Below are positions 56,727 through 64,000 of a stretch of DNA of 64,000 nucleotides, piece after piece. Positions within the stretch are counted from its first letter, which is position 1. Each line of letters starts with the position of its first letter. The position numbers and the translations under genes are program-made. The notes beneath the pieces are model-generated. The model saw only the letters and a program-made list of their open reading frames with translations. It had not been told where the DNA came from and did no database searches. Origin of the DNA: Actinomycetes bacterium (GTDB lineage Bacteria > Actinomycetota > Actinomycetes > Nanopelagicales > Nanopelagicaceae); the NCBI GenBank assembly GCA_023252155.1, contig JAHEXJ010000003.1:16013-80012 (forward strand), in the 5' to 3' direction.

Positions 56727-57131
56727 CTACCCTTTAGGGGTTGTCACATTCACGGGCGAAGACTCCAGTGTTAGAAAGCGCGGGCTCTGAGAAGGAATCA
56801 TCCCCTCTGCCGCAGCACGAGCCGATAGGACTTCGGGAGAGGACACCAAATCTATTTGACGCATCACTGCCTCACGCTGATCGCTCAACATCGTGGCTTG
56901 CGCCTGCAGTCGGTGCAACTCAAAAGCATCCTGGGCAAGCATGGTATTGATAGCAAGCAGCAACAATAAGCCGATCGCCCCAATGATCGAAAGGAAGATG
57001 ACAAATGTCTTTCTGTCGGCCTTTTCTCCCGTTTTAAGATCTGGAACCAAACGCAAAGCTGCGCGCGAGGACTTGTCAGCGACAAGTTGTCGCGAACGAG
57101 TAATTGTCGGGGCGAGTACTGGGATTGCCAT
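56727..57131 (-). CDS. FtsL-like septum protein
   Basis: A 134-residue bitopic protein: a basic cytoplasmic part (1-41), one membrane helix (about 42-63, FVIFLSIIGAIGLLLLLAIN), then an outside coiled coil (FELHRLQAQATMLSDQRE) and a Pro/Ser-rich tail. This is the topology of FtsL, which joins FtsQ and FtsB to activate FtsWI. FtsL proteins share little sequence, so the call rests on topology and the place between rsmH and ftsI. Its ATG overlaps the rsmH stop by one base. Confidence 0.85.
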   Translation of the reverse strand: MAIPVLAPTITRSRQLVADKSSRAALRLVPDLKTGEKADRKTFVIFLSIIGAIGLLLLLAINTMLAQDAFELHRLQAQATMLSDQREAVMRQIDLVSSPEVLSARAAAEGMIPSQSPRFLTLESSPVNVTTPKG

Positions 57132-58075
57132 TAAGCCGCTACCCGTTCTATTGCACGAAGCCGCACTGACGCAGACCTGGGATTCTCGGCAAGTTCGGCA
57201 GGCGATGGAGTTTCGTTGCCTCGGACAACCAACATGAACTTGGCAGCAAGTTCTGGGATTTCCACGGGAAGTTCACGAGGTGTTTTGGATTCGCTAGCGT
57301 CGGCAAAGAACGCCTTAACAATGCGATCTTCGAGAGACTGAAAGGACATGACGACCAGTCGTCCCCCGAGAACAAGTGCTTCTAAGGAAGCGGGGATTGC
57401 CGAACTTAGAACATTTAACTCATCGTTAACGGCGATGCGTAAAGCTTGGAATGTTCGTTTTGCAGGATTGCCACCAGTTCGCCTTGTTGCAGCGGGAATA
57501 TTCTCCTTCACGAGGGCAGCAAGTTCTGCGGTCGAATTCATTGGCGAAATTGCTCTTCTTCGCAGGATTGCATCAACGATGCGAGGCGCAAATCGTTCTT
57601 CGCCATAGCGCCTCAAGATGGAAATCAACTCATCGCGGCTCGAAAGATTCACGACGTCGGCAGCAGTCCTGCCTTGAGTCTTATCCATCCGCATGTCGAG
57701 CGGTGCGTCATGCGAGTAGGAGAAGCCACGTTCGACTTCATCCAATTGCATTGACGACACTCCGAGATCAAAGAGAATGCCGTCAACTTTTCTGTAACCA
57801 AATTCTTCAATGCATTTTTGCATTTGGTCGTATACCGCATGAACCGACTTGAAACGTTCTCCGTAATTCGCAAGTCGATTTGATGCAAAAGCGATTGCAT
57901 CCTTGTCTCGATCAATACCAATAACAACTAAATTTGGAAACCGCTGTAGCAGAGCTTCTGTGTGACCGCCCAATCCCAAAGTTGCATCAACGATTACGGG
58001 GTTCTTGCTTCGCTCGATAGCGGGAGTAAGTAATTCGATGCATCTTTCAAGCAATACTGATACATGCTTTGCCAT
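57131..58075 (-). CDS. rsmH: 16S rRNA (cytosine-1402 N4) methyltransferase
   Basis: Methylates C1402 of 16S rRNA in the decoding centre. The 314 residues show HVSVLLERCIELL, the SAM site VDATLGLGGHTEALL, GIDRDKDAIAFA, the diagnostic FDLGVSSMQLDEVERGFSY and TFQALRIAVNDEL. Start ATG 58075 follows an AGGGGGAG Shine-Dalgarno. A structured RNA element fills the gap to mraZ. Also known as mraW. Confidence 0.97.
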   Translation of the reverse strand: MAKHVSVLLERCIELLTPAIERSKNPVIVDATLGLGGHTEALLQRFPNLVVIGIDRDKDAIAFASNRLANYGERFKSVHAVYDQMQKCIEEFGYRKVDGILFDLGVSSMQLDEVERGFSYSHDAPLDMRMDKTQGRTAADVVNLSSRDELISILRRYGEERFAPRIVDAILRRRAISPMNSTAELAALVKENIPAATRRTGGNPAKRTFQALRIAVNDELNVLSSAIPASLEALVLGGRLVVMSFQSLEDRIVKAFFADASESKTPRELPVEIPELAAKFMLVVRGNETPSPAELAENPRSASVRLRAIERVAA

Positions 58076-58133
58076 CTTCTCCCCCTAACTTTCTAGTAAT
58101 AGTGCTCAGCTTTTGATATTTCTAAATCGAAGT

Positions 58134-58218
58134 TCTCTCCTCTGGTCACCGCCGGCCGACGGAACTATTTGGTCGGCACCGGGGAAGGGGTGCCGATTCA
58201 TAAGGTCGGCGGTGGCCA
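58134..58218 (-). ncRNA. structured leader upstream of rsmH, candidate mraW RNA motif
   Basis: In the 172-bp gap between mraZ and rsmH, the minus-strand RNA folds into a long stem: CTCTC (58218 side) to GAGAG, then GGCCACCGCCGAC (58217-58205) against GTCGGCCGGCGGTGACC (58160-58144), closing over an inner hairpin CGGCACC/GGTGCCG (58195-58174). Internal loops separate the arms. A conserved RNA called the mraW motif is known in Actinobacteria in exactly this position. I assign it by position and fold, without a covariance search. Confidence 0.7.
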
Positions 58219-58247
58219 CAAGAGAGATCCACTCGATTTCGTGCGTA

Positions 58248-58679
58248 TTAGAAGAGACCCGGGAATACCTCCTCTGAAACGTCAGCAAATCCCTTTTCGC
58301 GATCTGCCAGGTATTCACTCCAGGAATGCGCGTCCCAAATTTCAACGCGAGTATTCGCACCTATTACTACGCACTCTTTTTCCAAGGATGCGTAGGCGCG
58401 AAGCCCTTGTGGGATGGTGATGCGACCTTGGCGGTCAGGAATTTCGTTATGGGCACCGGCAAACATCACCCTCATGTAGTCACGAGACGTCTTGGAGGTT
58501 ACGGGGGCCTGCCTCAAAGTCTCGGTGATGGTGGCAAATTCAGCGGCAGGAAATACATAAAGGCAGCGCTCTTGGCCCTTGGTAATGACCAATCCGCTGG
58601 CCAATTCATCTCGAAATTTGGCCGGAAGTATGAGACGGCCCTTCTCATCCAGTCGCGGTTCGTGGGTGCCAAGAAACAA
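58248..58679 (-). CDS. mraZ: transcriptional regulator MraZ
   Basis: DNA-binding protein of the AbrB-like fold that represses the division and cell-wall operon it heads. The 143 residues hold two SpoVT-AbrB repeats: [20 protein letters not shown] near the start and [20 protein letters not shown] in the second half. TTG 58679 has AGGGGA five bases upstream. Upstream are direct 10-bp repeats that match the layout of MraZ sites. Start of the dcw transcription unit. Confidence 0.96.
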   Translation of the reverse strand: MFLGTHEPRLDEKGRLILPAKFRDELASGLVITKGQERCLYVFPAAEFATITETLRQAPVTSKTSRDYMRVMFAGAHNEIPDRQGRITIPQGLRAYASLEKECVVIGANTRVEIWDAHSWSEYLADREKGFADVSEEVFPGLF

Positions 58680-58706
58680 GATGGTCCCCTTCCCCAGGTC
58701 CGCGTT

Positions 58707-58777
58707 CTTTACTCCACTTTACTCCATTTCTCTCCCTTTTCAACCACCTTGACCCAACTTTCTCCCTTTGGCACCCA
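58707..58777 (-). promoter_or_regulatory. array of 10-bp direct repeats over the mraZ promoter (candidate MraZ operator)
   Basis: Read on the minus strand there are six consecutive 10-mers, from 58766 to 58707: GGGAGAAAGT, TGGGTCAAGG, TGGTTGAAAA, GGGAGAGAAA, TGGAGTAAAG, TGGAGTAAAG, preceded by TGGGTGCCAAA. Each begins (T/G)GG. MraZ is known to bind TGGGN repeats spaced by 5 bases, a 10-bp period. A promoter fits inside: TTGAAA (58743-58738), 16 bp, TAAAGT (58721-58716). Bound MraZ would cover it. Confidence 0.8.
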
Positions 58778-58807
58778 GATCGCTCCCCCGAAAGAGAAAA
58801 AAAGAGA

Positions 58808-58832
58808 ATAAAAAAGGCCCCACTAGGGGGCC
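58808..58832 (-). terminator. intrinsic terminator of the DUF3040 gene
   Basis: On the minus strand GGCCCC (58832-58827) and GGGGCC (58821-58816) form a six-pair G/C stem with a five-base loop, followed at once by TTTTTT. It is 18 bases after the DUF3040 stop and separates that gene from the mraZ promoter. It is the clearest intrinsic terminator of the window. Confidence 0.88.
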
Positions 58833-58850
58833 GAGAATTGCTAGTCCAAC

Positions 58851-59207
58851 TTACTGATCAAAATTGCGTCTTTCCCACCTATCTTCTAGACGTGAATTGA
58901 GTTTGCCCTTGCGTGAGCGCTTTGAGGGGGCTCGCAGACCCTTAACGCCTGAAAGGGCAGAGATGGCAAGTGTGACCCCGCCTAGAGAAATCAAGAATCC
59001 CAATATTCCTACGGGGGTTGTCTTTGAGATCAATCCGGCAAAAATGGTGGCAAGTCCGACGAGGGTCAATGCAACGCCGAGCAGAATTCGATTACGGCCC
59101 GGGTAGAGGCGAGTTCCGGTGAGCGTGGAAACTAGATGAGGATCATCAGCCGAAAGAGCTTCCTCCATCTGGGCAAGGAGTTTGCGTTCGTGATCTGAAA
59201 GCGGCAC
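58851..59207 (-). CDS. DUF3040 membrane protein
   Basis: A 118-residue protein typical of Actinobacteria, where it lies next to mraZ. The N-terminal MPLSDHERKLLAQMEEALS with the following DPHLVSTL is the DUF3040 signature. Two hydrophobic helices (about 40-60 and 66-85) follow, then a strongly basic tail. GTG 59207 has AGGAG six bases upstream and gives the family start; the frame opens at 59252. Function is unknown. It is followed by a strong terminator, so it is expressed apart from the division operon. Confidence 0.9.
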   Translation of the reverse strand: MPLSDHERKLLAQMEEALSADDPHLVSTLTGTRLYPGRNRILLGVALTLVGLATIFAGLISKTTPVGILGFLISLGGVTLAISALSGVKGLRAPSKRSRKGKLNSRLEDRWERRNFDQ

Positions 59208-59287
59208 TTTGCACTCCTTTGCATACGATCCAACATGCCCACAATAGAACATCTACTCGCTACATGCACACTCAAATTCTCAAAGCC

Positions 59288-60457
59288 CTATTTCTTCTTC
59301 TTTTCTCGCAGCAAACGCGCAGGTCGAACACTTCCGGCCCCAAAACGAGCCTGGGCCCGATCGATGGCTCCCGCGGCCTCTCGCCAGCCACGCTCCCGCG
59401 AGCCCAGAATCAGCTGCTCTGGGGCTTGGGATTCGAGATTTTCCAGCCCGACTCCGACTAGTCGAAGTCGGGCGCGGTCGAGGTGGAGTCCCAAGAAAAG
59501 TTTTTTTACAACTTCGTAAATCTCGTGAGTGCTGTCGATTGCAAGTGGCATTGTCTTTGAACGATTGATAGTCGTGAAATCTGCGTAGCGAACTTTGATG
59601 GAGATAGTTTTTGCAAATAACTTTCTTTCGCGCAAGCGATGAGTAGCCTTTTCGCATAGGCGCAGGTACTCCTGCAAAATAGTTTCTTGATCGTCGATGT
59701 CACGCGCAAAGGTTTCGGCCGCGCTTATGCTCTTGTCCGGTTCATCCGAAATAACATCGCGATAATCCCGTCCCCATGCCAATTCGTAAAGAGATGAACC
59801 ACTAGCCTCCCCCAGTGCGCGAATCAATGTTGCGCGAGGTGTGTTCGCAACTTCAGAGACGGTGCGCAGACCAAGCCGCTCAAGCGCTTCGGTTGTTTTT
59901 GGCCCTACCCCCCAAATGGCCGAGACTGGCAAAGGGTGGAGGAAATTGAGAATGCGGTCGGCAGGGATTTCAAGCATTCCATTTGGTTTGCAACGACCGG
60001 ATGCAAGTTTGGCGATAAATTTCGATGGCGCAATTCCCACCGAACACGTGATGCCTTCTTGCGCTTCTACCTTTGCACGAATTGCGGTTGCGATTTGGCG
60101 TCCCGTTCCGAGTAATCGCCTCGATCCAGTTACGTCAAGAAATGCCTCGTCAAGTGAGAGCGGTTCGACGTATGGCGTATACGAATGAAAGATCTCCATG
60201 ATGTGTTCGGACACTTCGCTATAGCGCCCATGATCTGGAGTGATGAATATGGCATTCGGTGCCAGTCGCTGTGCTCGACCTACGGGCATCGCGGCGTGAA
60301 TTCCGAATGTGCGCGCTAGGTAATTTGCAGATAGCACGACACCACGAACCCCAGCCCCGACAACTACGGCCTTTCCTTTGAGCGAGGGATCATCGCGTTC
60401 GGCGACCGAGGCATAGAACGCATCCATGTCAACGTGGAGAATGGTTGCGGTGCTCAT
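59288..60457 (-). CDS. dinB: DNA polymerase IV (DinB, Y family)
   Basis: Error-prone polymerase that copies across lesions. The 389 residues keep the catalytic acids: HVDMDAFYASV at the start and EPLSLDEAFLDVTG near 105. CSVGIAPSKFIAKLAS and the helix-hairpin-helix IWGVGPKTTEALERLGL follow, then the little-finger domain. It overlaps dnaE2 by four bases. In many Actinobacteria this place is held by imuB, a Y-family relative that has lost the catalytic acids; here the residues are intact, so an active Pol IV is more likely. A lysine-rich tail (REKKKK) ends the protein. Confidence 0.94.
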   Translation of the reverse strand: MSTATILHVDMDAFYASVAERDDPSLKGKAVVVGAGVRGVVLSANYLARTFGIHAAMPVGRAQRLAPNAIFITPDHGRYSEVSEHIMEIFHSYTPYVEPLSLDEAFLDVTGSRRLLGTGRQIATAIRAKVEAQEGITCSVGIAPSKFIAKLASGRCKPNGMLEIPADRILNFLHPLPVSAIWGVGPKTTEALERLGLRTVSEVANTPRATLIRALGEASGSSLYELAWGRDYRDVISDEPDKSISAAETFARDIDDQETILQEYLRLCEKATHRLRERKLFAKTISIKVRYADFTTINRSKTMPLAIDSTHEIYEVVKKLFLGLHLDRARLRLVGVGLENLESQAPEQLILGSRERGWREAAGAIDRAQARFGAGSVRPARLLREKKKK

Positions 60458-63400
60458 ATCACGAGCGTACTTCTACTCTGCATATGTTTTTCGTAAGCAG
60501 CGCGAAGATCCCAAGCTCCGGTTGCTCGCAGTGAGACCCCACGTGGACCAGTTCGGCGAACTTCTCCGCGCACCAAAAATAGCCAAGAGCTGAAGAGGAC
60601 GTCGGCGTAATTGCGCTGGGCATCGTCAAAAAAAGTTGCGTCATTGCAGCCGTATCCGTCGTCGATGGTAAGAAAAATAACACGCTTGCCCGAACGCACT
60701 GGAGGGCTCTGTCGAGCGACTTTGACTCCGGCGACCAACACCGAAGAGCCCGACCTTTGCGCAAGGAGATCTGTGGATCGCACGGCACCGATCTCATTAA
60801 GAAAGTCTGCATAGAACTCGAGAAGATGACGAGATACATCCATCCCTAAATGATTAATCTCGTGACGCATTTTCTCGCTTGCGTCCAAATCTGGAAGGCC
60901 GCTTGAAATAAGTGCAGGCGGTATGAAACCGAAATTGAGCTGTGAGCCTCCGAGCGAACGAACCGGAGAACGGTGAAGGTCGCTCAGATGCAAAAGTAGA
61001 TCTCTACGGTTGATTTTCCCTCGACCAATTTCGTGTATCTCATCAAAAGCCCCAACCAAGATTAATTTTTCTGTTGTCGGGAAAGAAGCACCCGATCGGG
61101 CATGAAAGTCAGATAAATCCAAATAAGGCTGACCGGTGACTATCGACTCTAATTCTTCTGCGCTGATGCCTGACAAATCCGCAAAGGACATACGTATTGC
61201 ATGTCCCCGCGCGTCAGGCAAGGCGAGGCTGCGTCCGGTGCTCTTACCGTCGAAAGCCACTGCCGGCACTCGTGCCATTTTCGGATCAACCCGCTCGACG
61301 CGATAGGTAGCAGATGAACGGTTAACATCTATCGGAGCGATCACGACACCCAACTGGCGCGCATCATCAAGGATCAACCGTTTGGGATACATGCCAGGGT
61401 CATGCGTCAGAACTCCAGCTATAAATGCGGCAGGGTAATGGGCCTTGAGCCAGGCCGATTGATATGTAGGAAGCGCGAACGCTGCTGCATGCGCTTTACA
61501 GAAGCCAAATGACGCAAAGGCGCGCAAGATATCCCATACGGCATTGACCGTATGGATCTCATATCCGCGGGCCAACGCTGCGGGATAAAACCAATCACAG
61601 ACTTCTTGTTGGCCTTGCCTATCCCCTAGTGCCCGTCTTTTTTCATCTGCCTGCGCAAGTGAAATACCAGTAAGAATCGAAATAATCTCAATCACCTGTT
61701 CGTGAAAAACGACAACGCCCTCAGTTTCGTGCAAGACGTTATAAAGATCTGGATGAATGATCTGCGCAGGACTCCACCCATGTCGTGCACGTAGAAACGG
61801 TGAAATCATGTCGCTCTTTACTGGCCCTGGCCTAAAAAGAGAGATATCAATAATTAAGTCAGTGAAAGTTTGCGGTGCAAGTTTTCCGACGAGTTCGCGT
61901 TGACCCGGGCTTTCAACTTGAAAAATTCCAAGAGTGCGAGTCGAGGCTATGAGATCAAAGGTTGGCTGGTCATCCAATGGAATGGCGTCAATGTCGATTG
62001 GTTGCTCGGTTCGCTCAATCTCAGAAATTGCATAAGCGATAGTGGACTGCATGCGCACACCGAGAATGTCGAGTTTGAGCAGACCCACCGCTTCGACATC
62101 ATCTTTATCGAACTCCACCATCGGATATCCCCCTGCATTAATCTGCAAAGGGGCACGATCAAGAAATGCCCCATCGGATAAAACAACCGCACATGGATGC
62201 ATGGCCAAATGGCGTGGAAGGCCATCAAGCCGCTCTGCTAAAGAGATAGTCATTGCCGTCAATGGGTTGTTGAGGTTGATTCCACGTAATTCAGGAAGAC
62301 TCGCCAATGCCTGCGAAATATTACGAGCCCGAATATGCGGCAAAGACTTTGCTATGAGATCGATTTCAATGAAGGGAAGCCCGAGTGCTGCACCAGTATC
62401 CCTAATTGCGTGTCGTGCGCGATATGTGTCGACCATCGCAACGGTTGCGCAACGAGAAGTATTGCCGGGCCTGCTCCAATTGGAGTCGCCGTAACGCTTA
62501 AAAACTAAATCATAAATTTCCAATCGACGAGCAGATTCGACATCGATATCAATATCAGGAAGAGCACGACGAAGAGGAGAACAGAAGCGTTCCATTAAAA
62601 GCCCATGTTGTAATGGGTCGACTCCAGAGATCCCGAGAAGGTGACATATAAGAGAACCCGCACCACTGCCTCGTGCTGCAACGCGAATGCCTTTTTCGCG
62701 AGCCATATCAGTGATATCTGCAACGGTAAGAAAATAAGATTCGTAGCCCAAGGTCGCAACTGTTGCGAGTTCGTCGTCTAAACGTCTGCGGGCCTGTGCG
62801 ATTTTTGCCCCGTCGCTGTATCGCCAATGCAAACCAGCCTCCGAACGAGCGCGTAATAAGGATTGCATTTGCAAAGATGAATCGGCACCCACAACATGTG
62901 GCTCAGGTAGGTGAATCCCTCCCAATCCGATATCGCTGGTCGGAGACAAAATTGCACGCATCGCCCATTCGCGGGTTGTGGCAAGGAGTTCGCGAGCAGT
63001 GCGCTCTCCTGCTGCCCGAGAAATTTCTTCGGCAAGAGCCACCATCTCCTGACTCGATTTGAGGAAAGCTTCAGCGTTTTTTCGTTCGACGTGGCGGGCA
63101 TGCAAGGGCACCAACTGGCGTGCAGAATCCAAGATGTCGGCAATGGGGCCATCTTCACGGTCGCGCATGCGAACCGCGTTGGTGATCACAGCGGCAATCT
63201 TGTGATCTCGAGCAAAAATCAATGATCGGGCAGCATGGGCGGTAGACCGCGGACCCGCCCCCGCAACCAGATGCGATACACATTCGATGGCATGGTCGGC
63301 GAAAAGTTCGCGCGTCTGATCGAAGCACTCGTAAGCAAGATCGGTTCGATGCAGCGCAATTGCTGCGCCGATCGGTGATTCAGGACCATGCAATACCAAA

Positions 63401-63807
63401 AGATTTCTGCTGTACTCGTTAAATTGCTGGAGAAAATTCATAGTAAGAATTGGTATGTGCCTTGATGAAGCATCAGGTGTCTCATATGTGTTCAACGAAG
63501 TCAGCAATCGGACGAGCGAGCGCCATCCACCATCGCCATGAGCCAAGAGCGTGAGGCGAGAAAGATTTCTTGCACGAGGCAGTATCCGTGGAGTCTCAAT
63601 TGCAAGATCGATTCCGATAATTGGAGCAACCCCATAGTCCACACAACTTTGAGCAAAACGAATCGCTCCGGCTAATCCGTCGCGGTCAGTAAGTGCCAGA
63701 GCCGGCATTTCAAACTCGCTTGCACGGGCAACCAAGTCATGTGGCTGAGTGGTGCCGTATTTAAGTGAGTAGGCACTACAAGCGCGTAGATGGACAAATG
63801 TGCTCAT
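60454..63807 (-). CDS. dnaE2: error-prone DNA polymerase DnaE2
   Basis: C-family polymerase used in damage-induced mutagenesis. The 1117 residues have the DnaE layout: PHP domain (about 1-280), polymerase site PDIDIDVESARRLEI (near 415), GPVKSDMISPFL, FCKAHAAAFALPTYQSAWLK and a C-terminal OB fold. The PHP ligand motifs are damaged: the HxH of DnaE1 reads RAC and TDHDG reads TDRDG. ATG 63807 overlaps the DUF6504 stop by four bases and matches the family start; the frame opens at 63825. Together with dinB it forms a translesion operon. Confidence 0.94.
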   Translation of the reverse strand: MSTFVHLRACSAYSLKYGTTQPHDLVARASEFEMPALALTDRDGLAGAIRFAQSCVDYGVAPIIGIDLAIETPRILPRARNLSRLTLLAHGDGGWRSLVRLLTSLNTYETPDASSRHIPILTMNFLQQFNEYSRNLLVLHGPESPIGAAIALHRTDLAYECFDQTRELFADHAIECVSHLVAGAGPRSTAHAARSLIFARDHKIAAVITNAVRMRDREDGPIADILDSARQLVPLHARHVERKNAEAFLKSSQEMVALAEEISRAAGERTARELLATTREWAMRAILSPTSDIGLGGIHLPEPHVVGADSSLQMQSLLRARSEAGLHWRYSDGAKIAQARRRLDDELATVATLGYESYFLTVADITDMAREKGIRVAARGSGAGSLICHLLGISGVDPLQHGLLMERFCSPLRRALPDIDIDVESARRLEIYDLVFKRYGDSNWSRPGNTSRCATVAMVDTYRARHAIRDTGAALGLPFIEIDLIAKSLPHIRARNISQALASLPELRGINLNNPLTAMTISLAERLDGLPRHLAMHPCAVVLSDGAFLDRAPLQINAGGYPMVEFDKDDVEAVGLLKLDILGVRMQSTIAYAISEIERTEQPIDIDAIPLDDQPTFDLIASTRTLGIFQVESPGQRELVGKLAPQTFTDLIIDISLFRPGPVKSDMISPFLRARHGWSPAQIIHPDLYNVLHETEGVVVFHEQVIEIISILTGISLAQADEKRRALGDRQGQQEVCDWFYPAALARGYEIHTVNAVWDILRAFASFGFCKAHAAAFALPTYQSAWLKAHYPAAFIAGVLTHDPGMYPKRLILDDARQLGVVIAPIDVNRSSATYRVERVDPKMARVPAVAFDGKSTGRSLALPDARGHAIRMSFADLSGISAEELESIVTGQPYLDLSDFHARSGASFPTTEKLILVGAFDEIHEIGRGKINRRDLLLHLSDLHRSPVRSLGGSQLNFGFIPPALISSGLPDLDASEKMRHEINHLGMDVSRHLLEFYADFLNEIGAVRSTDLLAQRSGSSVLVAGVKVARQSPPVRSGKRVIFLTIDDGYGCNDATFFDDAQRNYADVLFSSWLFLVRGEVRRTGPRGVSLRATGAWDLRAAYEKHMQSRSTLVI

Positions 63808-64000
63808 AGGACGGTGATGCGCCAACTACCAGTGATCTCATCGCGTTCGATCTCGAAAGTGGTGAGGGCTCCGATAGGAGCTGCCTCAACTCTCCACAGT
63901 GCACGCGCCCCATCGTCAGGGCGATAGATGCCATCGCTGATGCGATTCCACCATCCGCCTGCTTCGCACCATCTGGAAAGAACACTATGAATGCGAAAAC
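63804..64000 (-). CDS. DUF6504-like protein, C-terminal part (runs off the right edge)
   Basis: The last 64 codons of a minus-strand gene, ending at TGA 63804 with a four-base overlap to dnaE2. The residues visible include RIHSVLSRWCEAGGWWNR, ALWRVEAAPIGALTTFEIER and a final GSWRITVL. Aromatic and Trp-rich strands of this kind match small DUF6504 proteins that precede dnaE2 in Actinobacteria. ImuB C-termini also carry WW motifs, so that remains an alternative until the 5' part is seen. Confidence 0.7.
   Translation of the reverse strand, partial: FRIHSVLSRWCEAGGWWNRISDGIYRPDDGARALWRVEAAPIGALTTFEIERDEITGSWRITVL

Noticed and set aside
63776..63985. 69-residue minus-strand open frame at the right edge
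   Set aside because: Another frame of the same strand encodes the Trp-rich DUF6504-like end with a four-base overlap to dnaE2, which is the better reading.

Overview
The window looks like one chromosome segment of a moderate-GC actinobacterium. The gene order matches the conserved actinobacterial block running rpsA, polA, livKHMGF, pdtaR, pyk, gltDB, lgt, trp, his, dnaE, rluD, lspA, dksA, ileS, yggT, sepF, ylmE, ylmD, ftsZ, dcw cluster, mraZ. Other actinobacterial marks are an ANTAR response regulator of the PdtaR type, a PriA-type HisA with no trpF nearby, SepF, DUF3040 next to mraZ, and TANNNT-type promoters with apparently leaderless genes. Base composition near 50 percent GC, tight packing and two branched-chain amino acid binding proteins suggest a freshwater lineage such as the acI group (Nanopelagicales), but that placement is inference. 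MurE carries the DNPR motif, so the cell wall should contain meso-diaminopimelate. I see no insertion sequence, prophage, CRISPR array or recent island.

Layout. Bases 1-1004 are the 5' part of rpsA (minus strand), followed by a divergent MFS transporter. polA and a hotdog thioesterase diverge from a 34-bp gap. From 5407 to 12706 the minus strand carries a branched-chain amino acid ABC transporter (livF, livG, livM, livH and two paralogous binding proteins) and pdtaR, which abuts an unusual short tRNA with a Leu CAA anticodon. Bases 12838-20239 hold pyk and glutamate synthase (gltD, gltB), then a VIT-type metal transporter, lgt and a DsbA-like protein to 22596. Bases 22701-32590 are one tightly overlapping operon, hisD-hisC-hisB-hisH-priA-hisF-hisI-trpE-(56-aa membrane protein)-trpC-trpB-trpA. 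Then come dnaE1, rluD, lspA and a DksA/TraR protein with a histone-H1-like tail. ileS is the only large plus-strand gene of the right half and is preceded by a T-box leader. Bases 41833-58679 form the division and cell-wall cluster (yggT, sepF, yggS, pgeF, ftsZ, ftsQ, murC, murG, ftsW, murD, mraY, murF, murE, ftsI, ftsL-like, rsmH, mraZ), transcribed from mraZ downwards. The right end holds a DUF3040 gene and a lesion-bypass operon (DUF6504, dnaE2, dinB).

Regulation visible in the sequence is the most interesting part: an array of 10-bp repeats over the mraZ promoter that fits a MraZ operator; a branched RNA structure upstream of rsmH in the position of the known actinobacterial mraW RNA motif; a T-box leader for ileS that appears to act on translation; a perfect 14-bp palindrome inside the putative ftsZ promoter; an inverted repeat touching the gltB ribosome binding site; and hairpins after each binding-protein gene of the liv operon.

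No stretch longer than 300 bases lacks a gene or leader; the longest gap (38418-38701) is mostly the T-box leader. Start sites were moved downstream where a Shine-Dalgarno sequence, a 4-base overlap or family N-termini gave a better choice. I did not find a clearly new multi-gene system. The strongest candidates for something undescribed are the short tRNA fused tightly to pdtaR, the 56-aa protein inside the trp operon, and the ftsZ palindrome.
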